Below, one piece after another: positions 53,054-62,159 of a stretch of 64,000 nucleotides of DNA (within the stretch, counting starts at the first letter, position 1; every line of letters starts with the position of its first letter). A model generated the notes under the pieces. The model was not told the origin of the DNA. It ran no database searches and was given only the letters and a program-made list of their open reading frames with translations. A program made the translations under genes and the position numbers. This stretch comes from an uncultured bacterium (GTDB lineage: Bacteria; Hydrogenedentota; Hydrogenedentia; Hydrogenedentales; CAILVY01): contig CALEDJ010000010.1 of NCBI GenBank assembly GCA_937951485.1, positions 51,350 to 115,349 on the forward strand. Reading direction: 5' to 3'.

Positions 53054-54580
53054 CTACCGGATTTCGAGCACTTCGATCCGGAGTTGGCCGATGAAGGGGA
53101 GCAGGCGCGCCCATTGATCAATACCGCCGTGAAAGAGTTTGATGTGGGTGGCGTCGGCGATGGGCTGGCCAAGGGTGGGGTCCATGGGAATCCATCGTCC
53201 GATGTGGACTTCGGGCCAGGCGTGGTAGCCGAAGGCTTCGAGTTTTTCGCTCCAGGCGATGCCGATGGCCACGCGGGCGGGAATGCCGGCGGCGCGCGCA
53301 AGCGCGGTGAAGAGCACGGCATGCTCGTTGCAGTCGCCTTCCATGGTGCGCAGCACGTCAAGGGCGTTGGGCACGCTGATCACAGGGGTCTTGCGCATGT
53401 TTTCATAGACCCATTCGTAGATGCGGAGGGCTTTCTGCCAGGGTTCCGTCGCATCGCCCACGGCTCGGCGCATGGCGTCGCGGATGCGTTCGTGGTCCAC
53501 GGTGATGAAGGGATCGCTGGCCAGATATTCCTTTTGATCTTCTGCGCTTAATGGTGCGTCGGGCGCGCGGTCGGGTGCCTCCGGCGCAATGATGACCCAG
53601 CCGTCCGGGGTCCTGAACTGGATTTCGTCGTCCGGCGGCAGATGTTCCACGGCTACGCCGGAGAGGTTTGCGCGCAGGTAGGCAATTCCGCGGTGGGGCG
53701 CAATACCGGCGGGCTGGATGGCATACGCTCGGACAAGGCTGGCGGCCTCGGTTGGTTCGACCGGTTTCATGGCCGCTTCCGGCGTGGTTTTCTTGAGAAT
53801 AAAGCCGAAGGGCGTATCGGCGCGGATCACTTCCCCGTCGCGGTTCACCCAGGCGCGGGTGGTCATGCCGGCAAGCGTCGTTTCAACCACCAGCGCGTCA
53901 ATCTTTTCGCCTTCGATGTCAATCGTCTCCTCGCCGGTGCAGATGATGCGGGCCTTGCCCACGGACATGCGGGTCGGGTCGAATGCGTCCACATAGATTT
54001 CCTGTCCCGGCTCCAGCAGGGGCGCTTCCAGCGCGGAGAAACCGAAGCCGCCGCCGAGCAGGAGGTCTGTGCTCACAGGGAAATCGAAGGGGAGCGATTC
54101 GCCCGCCGTGTGCAGGATGGCGTGGAGCATCCTGTCTTCGACACGTCCCTCGATCTGCATATCGTATTCGCCGGAGCGCAGCGAGAAATCGAAATCGGAC
54201 AACCCGTGGTCTGCGTCAATCCATGCCCGGCCTGTGAACACCAGTTCGGTCTTTCGGAAAAGGACGGACATTTCGATGCGCGCGGTCACGCCGAGTTGCA
54301 GGCCGCTCCGTCCGTCGCGCATGTCAGGGAGCGTACGGGCATTGATGAATCCGACACGCTCCAACGCATTGCCATCGGCGGCGGTATAGATCCCCATCCA
54401 GAGGTCCTGCATTTTCATGGCGCGGGGCGGCAGCACGCCCGCGCGCATCCAGGGGATGATCGCCTCGCGGTAAATCAGCGCCCCCATCATGGCCAGCCAG
54501 AACAGGATGATGGCGGCGGGAACTATTCGGTGAGCCTTCCGCAGCACTTCTTGTATTTTTTCCCGCTGCCGCAAGGGCAC
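53054..54580 (-). CDS. membrane-anchored transglutaminase-like protein
   Basis: About 508 residues. One N-terminal helix (IVPAAIILFWLAMMGALIY) anchors it, followed by a large beta-rich extracytoplasmic region of about 330 residues. The C-terminal transglutaminase-like domain has EGDCNEHAVLFTALARAAGI (Cys about 415), GYHAWPEVHIG (His about 453) and WIPMDPTLGQP (Asp about 466): an intact papain-like triad. Such proteins may be peptidases or amidases rather than crosslinkers. The start is uncertain: GTG at 54580 or GTG at 54547; neither has a good ribosome site and both lie inside the end of secA, so translational coupling with secA is likely. Confidence 0.85.
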   Translation of the reverse strand: MPLRQREKIQEVLRKAHRIVPAAIILFWLAMMGALIYREAIIPWMRAGVLPPRAMKMQDLWMGIYTAADGNALERVGFINARTLPDMRDGRSGLQLGVTARIEMSVLFRKTELVFTGRAWIDADHGLSDFDFSLRSGEYDMQIEGRVEDRMLHAILHTAGESLPFDFPVSTDLLLGGGFGFSALEAPLLEPGQEIYVDAFDPTRMSVGKARIICTGEETIDIEGEKIDALVVETTLAGMTTRAWVNRDGEVIRADTPFGFILKKTTPEAAMKPVEPTEAASLVRAYAIQPAGIAPHRGIAYLRANLSGVAVEHLPPDDEIQFRTPDGWVIIAPEAPDRAPDAPLSAEDQKEYLASDPFITVDHERIRDAMRRAVGDATEPWQKALRIYEWVYENMRKTPVISVPNALDVLRTMEGDCNEHAVLFTALARAAGIPARVAIGIAWSEKLEAFGYHAWPEVHIGRWIPMDPTLGQPIADATHIKLFHGGIDQWARLLPFIGQLRIEVLEIR

Positions 54581-57264
54581 TTGTCGTTTGGGCGGACCTT
54601 GACACCGACCCGGACAGGTGTCAGTTTCACCGTCGGGCGGTCTGCGCCGTCGCCGTCACGGCGCGCGGTCTGACCGGCCTGACCGGCCAAGGTGAATCTT
54701 GACGTGTCAAAGGAGGCAAAACTCCGGTCCGCCTCCTTGTCGGCGGCGACATAACTGTATTGGCGCAATTGCTCGAAGGGGTCATCCTTCGCTGTGAGCG
54801 ACCCTTGGCGCAGGCCGATGGCGCGTTTGCGGCGCACTTCGGGGTCGGTCAGGCGGAAGAGCGTCTGGACGACGTTCTCCTCTATGGCGCGCACCATGTT
54901 CTCGAAGAGTTCAAAGCCTTCCTGCTTGTATTCCAGCAGCGGGTCTTTCTGGCCGAAGGCGCGCAGGCGCACCGATTCGCGGAGGTAATCCATCTCATAG
55001 AGATGATCGATCCATTTGTCATCCACGGTGCGCAGGAGCACCATCAGTTCCAAGTCGTGAACGCGCTTGCGGGCAAGTCTGGCGAAATCAATCTTCGATT
55101 CGTCGCCGCCGACGTGTTCGCGATAACTCTTACGGATTTCCTCCTCGATCAGTTTTTCGCGGCGTTTGTATTCGGCGCGGGCCTGATCGTGCAGACTGTC
55201 CGCCAGTGATTTGGGCGTTTCGTCGGATTCGCCGGTGACGTCCATGTCAAAGCCGAAGAAACTGCGCAGCGCCATGGCGAGGCCGTCGAGGTCCCATTCC
55301 TCCGGCAGCACTTTTTCCGGGGCGTATTCGTCTATGCGGTCGAGGATGATGTTGCGGAACATTTCATCGAGACGTTCGGAAACATCGCGGTTTTCCAGCA
55401 CCTCGGCCCGCATGGCGTATATGTACTTGCGCTGCTTGTCCATTACAAGGTCATAATCGAGCAGGTGCTTGCGGATTTCGAAGTTGTACTCCTCCACCTG
55501 GCGCTGGGCGCGTTCGATGGAGCGGGAAACCATGCGCTGGCTCAGCGGCTGGTCGTCGAGTTCCTGGCTGCCGAAGAAATCGAGCAGGCGCTTGACTTTG
55601 TCACCGCCGAAGAGGCGCGCGACTTCGTCTTCAAGGCTTACGAAAAAACGCGTTGTGCCGGGATCGCCCTGTCGGCCGCACCGGCCCCGCAGCTGGTTGT
55701 CAATTCGGCGGGATTCGTGGCGCTCGGTGCCGATGATGTAAAGTCCCCCGAGTTCGCGGACGCCTTCGGCGAGTTTGATGTCGGTGCCCCGGCCCGCCAT
55801 GTTGGTGGCGATGGTGATTGCGCCGCGCTTGCCCGCATTGGCGATGATGGACGCCTCGCGTTCATGGTGCTTGGCGTTGAGCACCTGGTATTCGCGGATG
55901 CCGTGTTCTTCCAAGGTTTTCGCGATGAATTCCGATTTGTCAATGGAGACCGTGCCCACGAGAATGGGCCGGCCCGTCTCGTGAATCCGGGCGATTTCGC
56001 GCGTCACGTATTTGAATTTTCCCTCTTCCGTGGCGAATACAAGGTCAGTCAGGTCCTCACGGATGAGGGGCAGGTTGGTGGGGATTTGCACAACATCCAG
56101 GCCATAGGTTTTGGCAAATTCCGCCGCTTCAGTCAAAGCGGTGCCGGTCATGCCCGCCAGTTTCTTATAGAGCCGGAAATAGTTCTGGTAGGTGATGGTG
56201 GCCACGGTCTGCGACTCGAAGCGGACCGGCACGCGCTCCTTGGCCTCGAGGGCCTGGTGCAGCCCGTCGGAATACCGCCGCCCCTCCATGACGCGGCCGG
56301 TGAATTCGTCCACGATCAGCACTTCGCCGTCGCGGACGATGTACTCGTCGTCGCGCTTGAAGAAATGATGGGCGCGGACGGCCTGCTCCAGCATATGCAC
56401 CAGCCCGATGGTGTCGTCGGTGAAAAGGTTTTCCACGCCGAGCAGGCGTTCGGCGGTTTCCATGCCTTCCTCGGTGAAAAGCACGTGGCGGCCTTTTTCC
56501 TCCAGTTCAAAGTGAATGCCTTTGCGCAACTGGCGGACCACCTGGTCCACCTTCAGGTAAATATCCGTGCTTTTTTCCGGTCTGCCGGAAATGATCAATG
56601 GGGTGCGCGCTTCGTCAATGAGGATGGAGTCCACCTCGTCCACGATGGCATAATTGAGTTCGCGTTGCACCCGCATTTCGGGGCGGATGGCCATGTTGTC
56701 GCGCAGGTAGTCGAAGCCGAATTCATTGTTGGTGCCATACGTAATGTCGGCGCGGTAGCCGACCTGCCGCTCGAAAGTGCCCATGTCGTGCTGGATCAGG
56801 CCGACAGTCAGTCCCAGAAACGTGTAAATCGGCCCCATCCACTCGGCGTCGCGCCGGGCCAGGTAGTCGTTCACCGTGACAATGTGCACCCCCCGGCCTG
56901 TCAGGGCGTTCAAATATACCGGGAGCGTGGCCACCAGCGTCTTGCCTTCGCCCGTCACCATCTCCGCGATTTTGCCTTCATGCAGAACGATGCCGCCGAT
57001 GATCTGTACATCGAAGGGGCGCAGCCCGACTACCCGCTTGGCGACTTCCCGGCACGCGGCGAAGGCCTCCGGGAGCAACTCCTCCAGGGTGGCGCCCCGA
57101 CTGAGGCGCTCCTTGAAGTCGCCGGTGCAGGCGCGCAGCGCGTCGTTGGTCATGGCGGCGTAGCGGGATTCATAGCCCCGGACGGCTTCCAAGAGGGGCA
57201 GCAGCCTTCTGACCTCGCGCTCAGCGCTGGTGCCGAAAATGGATGTAAGCAACTTGGTAATCAC
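54523..57264 (-). CDS. secA: preprotein translocase ATPase SecA
   Basis: 913 residues from a GTG at 57264. Walker A MVTGEGKTL (about 101-109), DEVDSILIDEARTPLI (Walker B region), GMTGTA, the DEAD-like NBD2 motifs GRGTDIKLAEGV and GRCGRQGDPG, and the C-terminal zinc-binding CPCGSGKKYKKCCG that recruits SecB or ribosomes. It drives Sec-dependent export through SecYEG. GTG 57264 starts ITKLLTSIFGTSAEREV, the normal SecA N-terminus, with AAGG upstream; the TTG at 57291 is less likely. A promoter lies at 57306-57334. Its 3' end overlaps the membrane transglutaminase gene. Confidence 0.96.
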   Translation of the reverse strand: MITKLLTSIFGTSAEREVRRLLPLLEAVRGYESRYAAMTNDALRACTGDFKERLSRGATLEELLPEAFAACREVAKRVVGLRPFDVQIIGGIVLHEGKIAEMVTGEGKTLVATLPVYLNALTGRGVHIVTVNDYLARRDAEWMGPIYTFLGLTVGLIQHDMGTFERQVGYRADITYGTNNEFGFDYLRDNMAIRPEMRVQRELNYAIVDEVDSILIDEARTPLIISGRPEKSTDIYLKVDQVVRQLRKGIHFELEEKGRHVLFTEEGMETAERLLGVENLFTDDTIGLVHMLEQAVRAHHFFKRDDEYIVRDGEVLIVDEFTGRVMEGRRYSDGLHQALEAKERVPVRFESQTVATITYQNYFRLYKKLAGMTGTALTEAAEFAKTYGLDVVQIPTNLPLIREDLTDLVFATEEGKFKYVTREIARIHETGRPILVGTVSIDKSEFIAKTLEEHGIREYQVLNAKHHEREASIIANAGKRGAITIATNMAGRGTDIKLAEGVRELGGLYIIGTERHESRRIDNQLRGRCGRQGDPGTTRFFVSLEDEVARLFGGDKVKRLLDFFGSQELDDQPLSQRMVSRSIERAQRQVEEYNFEIRKHLLDYDLVMDKQRKYIYAMRAEVLENRDVSERLDEMFRNIILDRIDEYAPEKVLPEEWDLDGLAMALRSFFGFDMDVTGESDETPKSLADSLHDQARAEYKRREKLIEEEIRKSYREHVGGDESKIDFARLARKRVHDLELMVLLRTVDDKWIDHLYEMDYLRESVRLRAFGQKDPLLEYKQEGFELFENMVRAIEENVVQTLFRLTDPEVRRKRAIGLRQGSLTAKDDPFEQLRQYSYVAADKEADRSFASFDTSRFTLAGQAGQTARRDGDGADRPTVKLTPVRVGVKVRPNDKCPCGSGKKYKKCCGRLTE

Positions 57265-57305
57265 ACAGAAACTCGCCTTCTTTCCAATCAAAATGCTACG
57301 ATCGG

Positions 57306-57334
57306 ATCATAACAAAGGCGAAGAATGAAGTCCA
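57306..57334 (-). promoter_or_regulatory. putative promoter of secA
   Basis: On the minus strand: TGGACT (57329-57334), 17 bases, TATGAT (57306-57311), about 42 bases before the GTG. Confidence 0.5.
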
Positions 57335-57438
57335 TTTATCGCGGGGTGGTGGTGTAACGGCGACCATGTTCATATGATGGCTTTGTTGCGCCGTCGTTGT
57401 CGGCGTTGTATGTTTGGGCGCCGAGCGCCCACAACCTG

Positions 57439-57464
57439 CGTGACACCGCAGGGTCGATGTCACG
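57439..57464. repeat. hairpin repeat related to the 37.2 kb pair
   Basis: CGTGACA/TGTCACG stem (7 bp) around CCGCAGGGTCGA, in the intergenic region between divergent secA and the sulfatase-fold gene; it shares the gCGTkACACCGCagG core with the copies at 37162 and 37221. Confidence 0.6.
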
Positions 57465-57498
57465 AGGTAAATGGTTCGGCTGAAACAGGGAACATAAG

Positions 57499-59625
57499 GT
57501 GTTCTTTCCCTTTTACTTGTTGTGTGTGGGCGTATCCGCCGGAATTTTCGGCGCATTCGTGCGTCGTGTGCTGGCGCTGCAGGGGTTTGTGCCAGATTTT
57601 GAAGGGGGACTGGCCGTCGTGGCCGGCGCCGCAGCCGTCTATGCCGCGGCGCAACTCTGCTACATGGCCCTGCTGCAACTGCTGAAACCGTCGCGGGGCG
57701 GCGGCCCGTACCTGGCGGAATCCCTGTCGTTGGGGGCGGCGCTGATTTTCGTGCCCTACCTCGCAAATGTCGCCGTGCCCTGGCCTTGGAGCATTCTCTA
57801 CAGAATTGAACCGTTTATCTATCTCACGGCCTTCGGCGGTATTCATGCGTTCTTCAAAATGGTCTCTTTCTTCGCCGCGCTGCAATCGGCGCCGGGGCGC
57901 CGCCTCATCGCTCCCGTGTGGGCGGCCCTTGCTGCTTTTTGTCTGGTCGCCGCCTGCCCGGCATATGACCAGTGGAATGAATCGCTGGACCGCGCCAGAG
58001 AAATCCCCTTGACGGAACCTGTCCCCCACCGTGTCGGCAGCGCCTATGCCTTGGCGCGGACACTGCCCGAGGGAGCCATACTCCGCTTTGATCTTCGCGG
58101 CCAGGCGGGACGCAACCTGGTACTGCGTTGGGCGAAGCCCCCGGAATCTGAAGATGGTCCGGAGACGCTCTATGTAACGATACAAATTAATAATTCCAAT
58201 CAGAAACCGATGGTAATAACGGTCAATCCGGCCGATGAAGAATGGACGGAGATGCGCCTGCCGGGCGTGCAAATCCCGGAAGGTTCCACCGATTGCGAGA
58301 TACTATGGAGCGGGAAAAAGGAGCCGGAATGGGTGAGGCTGTCGGGCTTGCGTCCTGTAGCGGTGTCGAGCCGGGAAATGCTGGTATCCGGGCCTTTTTT
58401 CCATGCAGTGCGCACACACGAAATGAAAGCGCCGAATATCGTCCTCATCGCGATTGATGGGTTGGGCGCGGAACGGTGCAGCGTGTTCGACTACGCGCGC
58501 AATACCACCCCCGCCATGAAGGAATTGGCGGAGCGTGCGGTGGTCTTCAGTTACGCTTTTGCGAGCGCGCCGGAGGCCTCCGCCGCGTTGATGAGCCTGT
58601 TGACGGGGGTGAACCCGCTGCTGCACGGGTTCCTCGGCGCGCATCAAGGCCCGCTGCCCGACGCCATCCAGACCATCCCACAGTGTCTGATGGCCAAACA
58701 GTACGCCACCGCCGCGTTTACTGAGGCGGAAGCGCCGGGCGGACATGATTTGACTTACGGCAACGGATTCGAGCGCGGATTCGATCTGTTCGATCCGGTG
58801 TTCCCATTGGTTGCGCCGCCCGATGCCGCGAACGACCCGTTGCCGGGCGCGCTTGTGCCCGCCGGGGCGCGGGTTACGCTGAACAAGGCGCTGGAATGGA
58901 TTACGGCGCACCGGGAAGAAGCGTTTTTTGTGTTCATCCGGCTGCGGGAACTCGCCGGACAGCAACTGCTTCCCCGGCATGGCAGCACGTTTTTGCGCAC
59001 GCCCCGTTCGCCAAATCCGGGGGATGTCTATGACACCATGCTCCGCGACATGGACCGGCAAATCGGGCATTTCCTGGACCGGCTCAAGGCGCTTCCGGAA
59101 TACGAACAAACCTGCATCGTGATTACCGCGCCCTACGGCCTGGATTTCACGATCAATCCGCGCGGACCGGGCCTTCCGGCCCTGACGGAATCCGCGTTGC
59201 GGGTGCCGATAATTCTCGCCCTGCCGCAGGGCGTGGCGCGGACCCAGGTCGGACTGTGCAGCATCGAAGACCTCGCCCCCACCCTGCTGCATCTTGCGGG
59301 TACCGCGTTCATGCACGAGAGCGCCGGCAGCAATCTGCTGGAAACCTACGGCCCCAAGGAGCCGGTTTCGATGGCGGGCGACCCGCTCGTTCTTTCCATT
59401 CGCGCACCGTGGCGGCGGCTGACCTGGCAGTCCGGCAGGTCGCCCTTTTCCTGGGAAACACGCGAACGGGACGCCATCATCGAATTCGTGGAGACCTCAA
59501 CCCGGCCCGGCGCCCGTCCCACCCGCGACCTCATGGCCCGCGACGCGGAAACCGCCGCGCGCCTCGTCGAGCGCCTCCGTGAATACCTGCGCCGGTGCAT
59601 CTCCCTGCATACCACCGCTCCTTGA
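57499..59625 (+). CDS. membrane protein with degenerate sulfatase/alkaline-phosphatase fold
   Basis: 708 residues from a GTG preceded by AGGGAA. Four or five N-terminal helices (about 1-165), a beta-sandwich (about 180-300) and a sulfatase-like domain from NIVLIAIDGLGAERCSVFDYARNTTPAM, in pieces (about 314-341). The nucleophile region reads ASAPEASAALMSLLTG: no Cys for formylglycine, only Ser/Glu. The distal metal site, normally SDHGE, reads TAPYGLD, and the Asn/Lys loop is also changed. The fold is recognisable but key ligands look lost, so a binding or scaffold role, or an altered phospho-transferase, is more likely than sulfate ester hydrolysis. It is divergent from secA. Confidence 0.8.
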   Translation: MFFPFYLLCVGVSAGIFGAFVRRVLALQGFVPDFEGGLAVVAGAAAVYAAAQLCYMALLQLLKPSRGGGPYLAESLSLGAALIFVPYLANVAVPWPWSILYRIEPFIYLTAFGGIHAFFKMVSFFAALQSAPGRRLIAPVWAALAAFCLVAACPAYDQWNESLDRAREIPLTEPVPHRVGSAYALARTLPEGAILRFDLRGQAGRNLVLRWAKPPESEDGPETLYVTIQINNSNQKPMVITVNPADEEWTEMRLPGVQIPEGSTDCEILWSGKKEPEWVRLSGLRPVAVSSREMLVSGPFFHAVRTHEMKAPNIVLIAIDGLGAERCSVFDYARNTTPAMKELAERAVVFSYAFASAPEASAALMSLLTGVNPLLHGFLGAHQGPLPDAIQTIPQCLMAKQYATAAFTEAEAPGGHDLTYGNGFERGFDLFDPVFPLVAPPDAANDPLPGALVPAGARVTLNKALEWITAHREEAFFVFIRLRELAGQQLLPRHGSTFLRTPRSPNPGDVYDTMLRDMDRQIGHFLDRLKALPEYEQTCIVITAPYGLDFTINPRGPGLPALTESALRVPIILALPQGVARTQVGLCSIEDLAPTLLHLAGTAFMHESAGSNLLETYGPKEPVSMAGDPLVLSIRAPWRRLTWQSGRSPFSWETRERDAIIEFVETSTRPGARPTRDLMARDAETAARLVERLREYLRRCISLHTTAP

Positions 59626-59731
59626 AGGGGAAGGACAGTAGCAGGCAGAGAAAAGTTTCACTTTTGGGGAGACGAAAATGAATTTTGTGGGCAGTATCGT
59701 TCTCAAATGCAATTTGTGAACATGGGGAACA

Positions 59732-60817
59732 TTAATCTGCTGCCTGAGCCAAATCAAAGAATCCTGATTTCTCCCCTTTATTTGTAATGTTATCCTCAAG
59801 ATTAAGTCTGAATCGTTTTTTCAGCAACAATTTTGGATCCCCTGAACGAAATTTTGCCTCCAAGACATTGTTCTCTACCCGTTGAATTTGTATTGTGGGA
59901 ACTGAATAGACGGTGCCCATGCGCTCAGGTGTGATGTTTTTTTCGAAGTCAATAGGAAATGTCAAAATTTGAGGAACTATAACTCCCTGGCTGAAATCCA
60001 GAACAACAAAATCATAAGAAATTTGAGATTCGGCGAAGCGAATGATTGATTGATCAATGAAAGCGATCTTGAGTCCGTCAGGACTCCATTGAGGCGACGA
60101 AGCAAGTCAATGTGCACCACTGACGGCATCACGGCAATTAAATATCATGTCGTCTGGGGGCCAGAACCACTGGATATCCGGCTCTTGGAGATGCAGAGGA
60201 AGCACCTCGGCAGTCTTGTCGGGAAGAGGATATACGCGATATGCGGATGGTCGTCGCTCGAGAAGATCGATGAGAAGATAACAAGAACCCTCCCAAGGTT
60301 GAATTGAACGCGCAATTTGTGCACCAAAGAGCACGTAGTGGCCCGTTGGCGAAATACGTGGGGACGTACATGTAATTCCAATTCCTTGATCAAGACGTTC
60401 TGTTTCGGCGACGTAAATATAGTCTGCATGAGAACCGGTGCAGCCGGTAGCGATAAAACGGTCGTCATTCAAAAACATTGAGAATAGAGGACCGAAATGG
60501 CGACAACTGAATTCCAAGTTTTTTCCAGACACACTTTCTTTGCTTTCTTTGAACTCTACGCGAAACGTTAGGAGGCCCGTCGCTTGGTCGGTCTGATCTC
60601 GTTTGTCTGGTGGCAATGCATGAATAACCAGGGTTGGATTTTCGATGCTATACCAGTCCGGCGTCAACTCTTCCGGAAACCTACAAAGCGGTTTTGCTTC
60701 AAAATCCATATCGGGATGCTGTCTATACGTAATAGATGTTTGTGCTTGTACAAGCGGACCAACGCAATATATCAGCATCAGTTTCCCAATGCAGGCAGTT
60801 TTGATAATCATTCTCAT
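59732..60817 (-). pseudogene. secreted beta-propeller (PD40/TolB-like) gene interrupted by an in-frame UGA
   Basis: From the ATG at 60817 the frame encodes a signal peptide (IIKTACIGKLMLIYCVGPLVQA) and about 236 residues to TGA at 60107-60109. The same frame then continues LASSPQWSPDGLKIAFIDQS.. without another stop to 59732, giving about 361 codons. The PD40-type motif (SPQWSPDGLKIAF) straight after the stop, and another (SPRISPTGHYVLFG) before it, show both parts belong to one propeller protein. The simplest origin is CGA (Arg) to TGA, or a sequencing error. Stop-codon readthrough is not excluded. It is the last gene of a minus-strand set of secreted proteins in an AT-richer strip. Confidence 0.75.
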
Positions 60818-60917
60818 TGGTTTTCCAACATAAGTATCGTGATGAAATCGCCAAGATCAAACACTGAGGACTTACTCCCGCCTATCTCAATACACGTAGT
60901 GATCGAAAAGGTTGCAT

Positions 60918-61991
60918 TCACGGTCCGATTTTTTTGGACTCTTGCGTTCTGGACCGCGCGGTTTTCGCGCATAAAGTCGCCAATTCGGATATGGAGGTTT
61001 CATCCTTGCTGTCTGTGCGGAAACGTGGTGGGCGTCTTGTCGGCGCATCCTCAGCAAGACGCTGGATCAGCGGGATGTCTTCCCGCGAAGCGATGTGTTT
61101 CAGGATATGCAGCGCGTCATTGCGCACCGCGAAATCCAGCGGCTCTTTATATGTCTGACCCGGCATTCTGGCATAATGCAATCCATACGCCCGAACAAAA
61201 GCGAGGATCGTGGCAGTGTTCTGTTTGGCCAATATGGGTTGGCGTTCAACGACATGGCGAAGGATTTGAAAGGCATTCTGCACAGATATCGCTGCGCCAT
61301 TACCGGACAGGAATAAGGTGTCAGGCGCATACAGTTTTTCATTCAAGATGAAACCTACTTCAGCGTCTCTGAAACGTTCAATCGTCTTTTCAACTTCAAT
61401 CTCTGCCAGGTAGGCAATGCGCATCTTCGTAGATGTGGGGAATTCCCACACTTCCTCATAGATGCGCGCATCAAATGTGGACTCGGCCAAACTGACCAGG
61501 AAATCGTGATATTCCAATTCATTTTCTCCAACGGTGCGCCATCGGCCATTCATTGCGAAGTCAACGAACAAACATCCATGCCTCGCTATGGACTGTTCAA
61601 GCATCTGCTTTTCGCGTTCGTAAGTCCGCCGTCGAAGCGCGAACTGTTCCCGCTCCGCTTCCGGCAGGTCTGACGGAGCGATGTTTTTGAATGTCGTGAC
61701 AATCCGGTGGCGCCAATACTGGTATTCAGCAATATACAAGGCGATAAGCCGGTCAACAACAGATGCATCCCGGTTACGCAACACGAAAGTATCGTATTCT
61801 GCGCTATAGGCGGTAAAAGGCGACAGCAAACCCAAACACTTATCCACGTCCTGTCTCACCTGTGCGTCCCATCGGGCAATGAATTCCGTCAATTGCTCAG
61901 GAGGAAGCGATTTTTCCATTGGTTCTAGCGCAAGAACAGAATACCCCGGAAGGAACAAGACGCATACGAAGTACAAAAATGGTTCCTTCAT
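60918..61991 (-). CDS. secreted protein of unknown function
   Basis: 357 residues, no family recognised. Signal peptide FLYFVCVLFLPGYSVLALE. The mature protein is helix-rich, with a charged segment (DLPEAEREQFALRRRTYEREKQM, in pieces, about 115-137) that could be a coiled coil. HEAT-like stretches follow toward the C-terminus (NDALHILKHIASREDIPLIQRLAED). GAGGGA lies about 11 bases before the ATG. Codon use is visibly more AT-rich than in the genes before 59 kb. It sits between two propeller genes, all transcribed leftward. Confidence 0.75.
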   Translation of the reverse strand: MKEPFLYFVCVLFLPGYSVLALEPMEKSLPPEQLTEFIARWDAQVRQDVDKCLGLLSPFTAYSAEYDTFVLRNRDASVVDRLIALYIAEYQYWRHRIVTTFKNIAPSDLPEAEREQFALRRRTYEREKQMLEQSIARHGCLFVDFAMNGRWRTVGENELEYHDFLVSLAESTFDARIYEEVWEFPTSTKMRIAYLAEIEVEKTIERFRDAEVGFILNEKLYAPDTLFLSGNGAAISVQNAFQILRHVVERQPILAKQNTATILAFVRAYGLHYARMPGQTYKEPLDFAVRNDALHILKHIASREDIPLIQRLAEDAPTRRPPRFRTDSKDETSISELATLCAKTARSRTQESKKIGP

Positions 61992-62159
61992 TTTTATTGT
62001 CGTCCCTCGATTCGATTATCCGGTGTCGCAATGTCCGTTGGTATATGTTGTCCAACCGTTCGGAAGGTTTGTTCCATTATGACCATTATCGTGCAAGTAC
62101 TTCCTTCTCATACCCAAATACAATTTGTGGACGGGGGGGATAGTATATTCAGACAATTG

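Noticed and set aside
55465..57312. 615-codon open frame on the plus strand
   Set aside because: It is entirely antisense to secA, has a His/Val/Gly-skewed composition and no domain.
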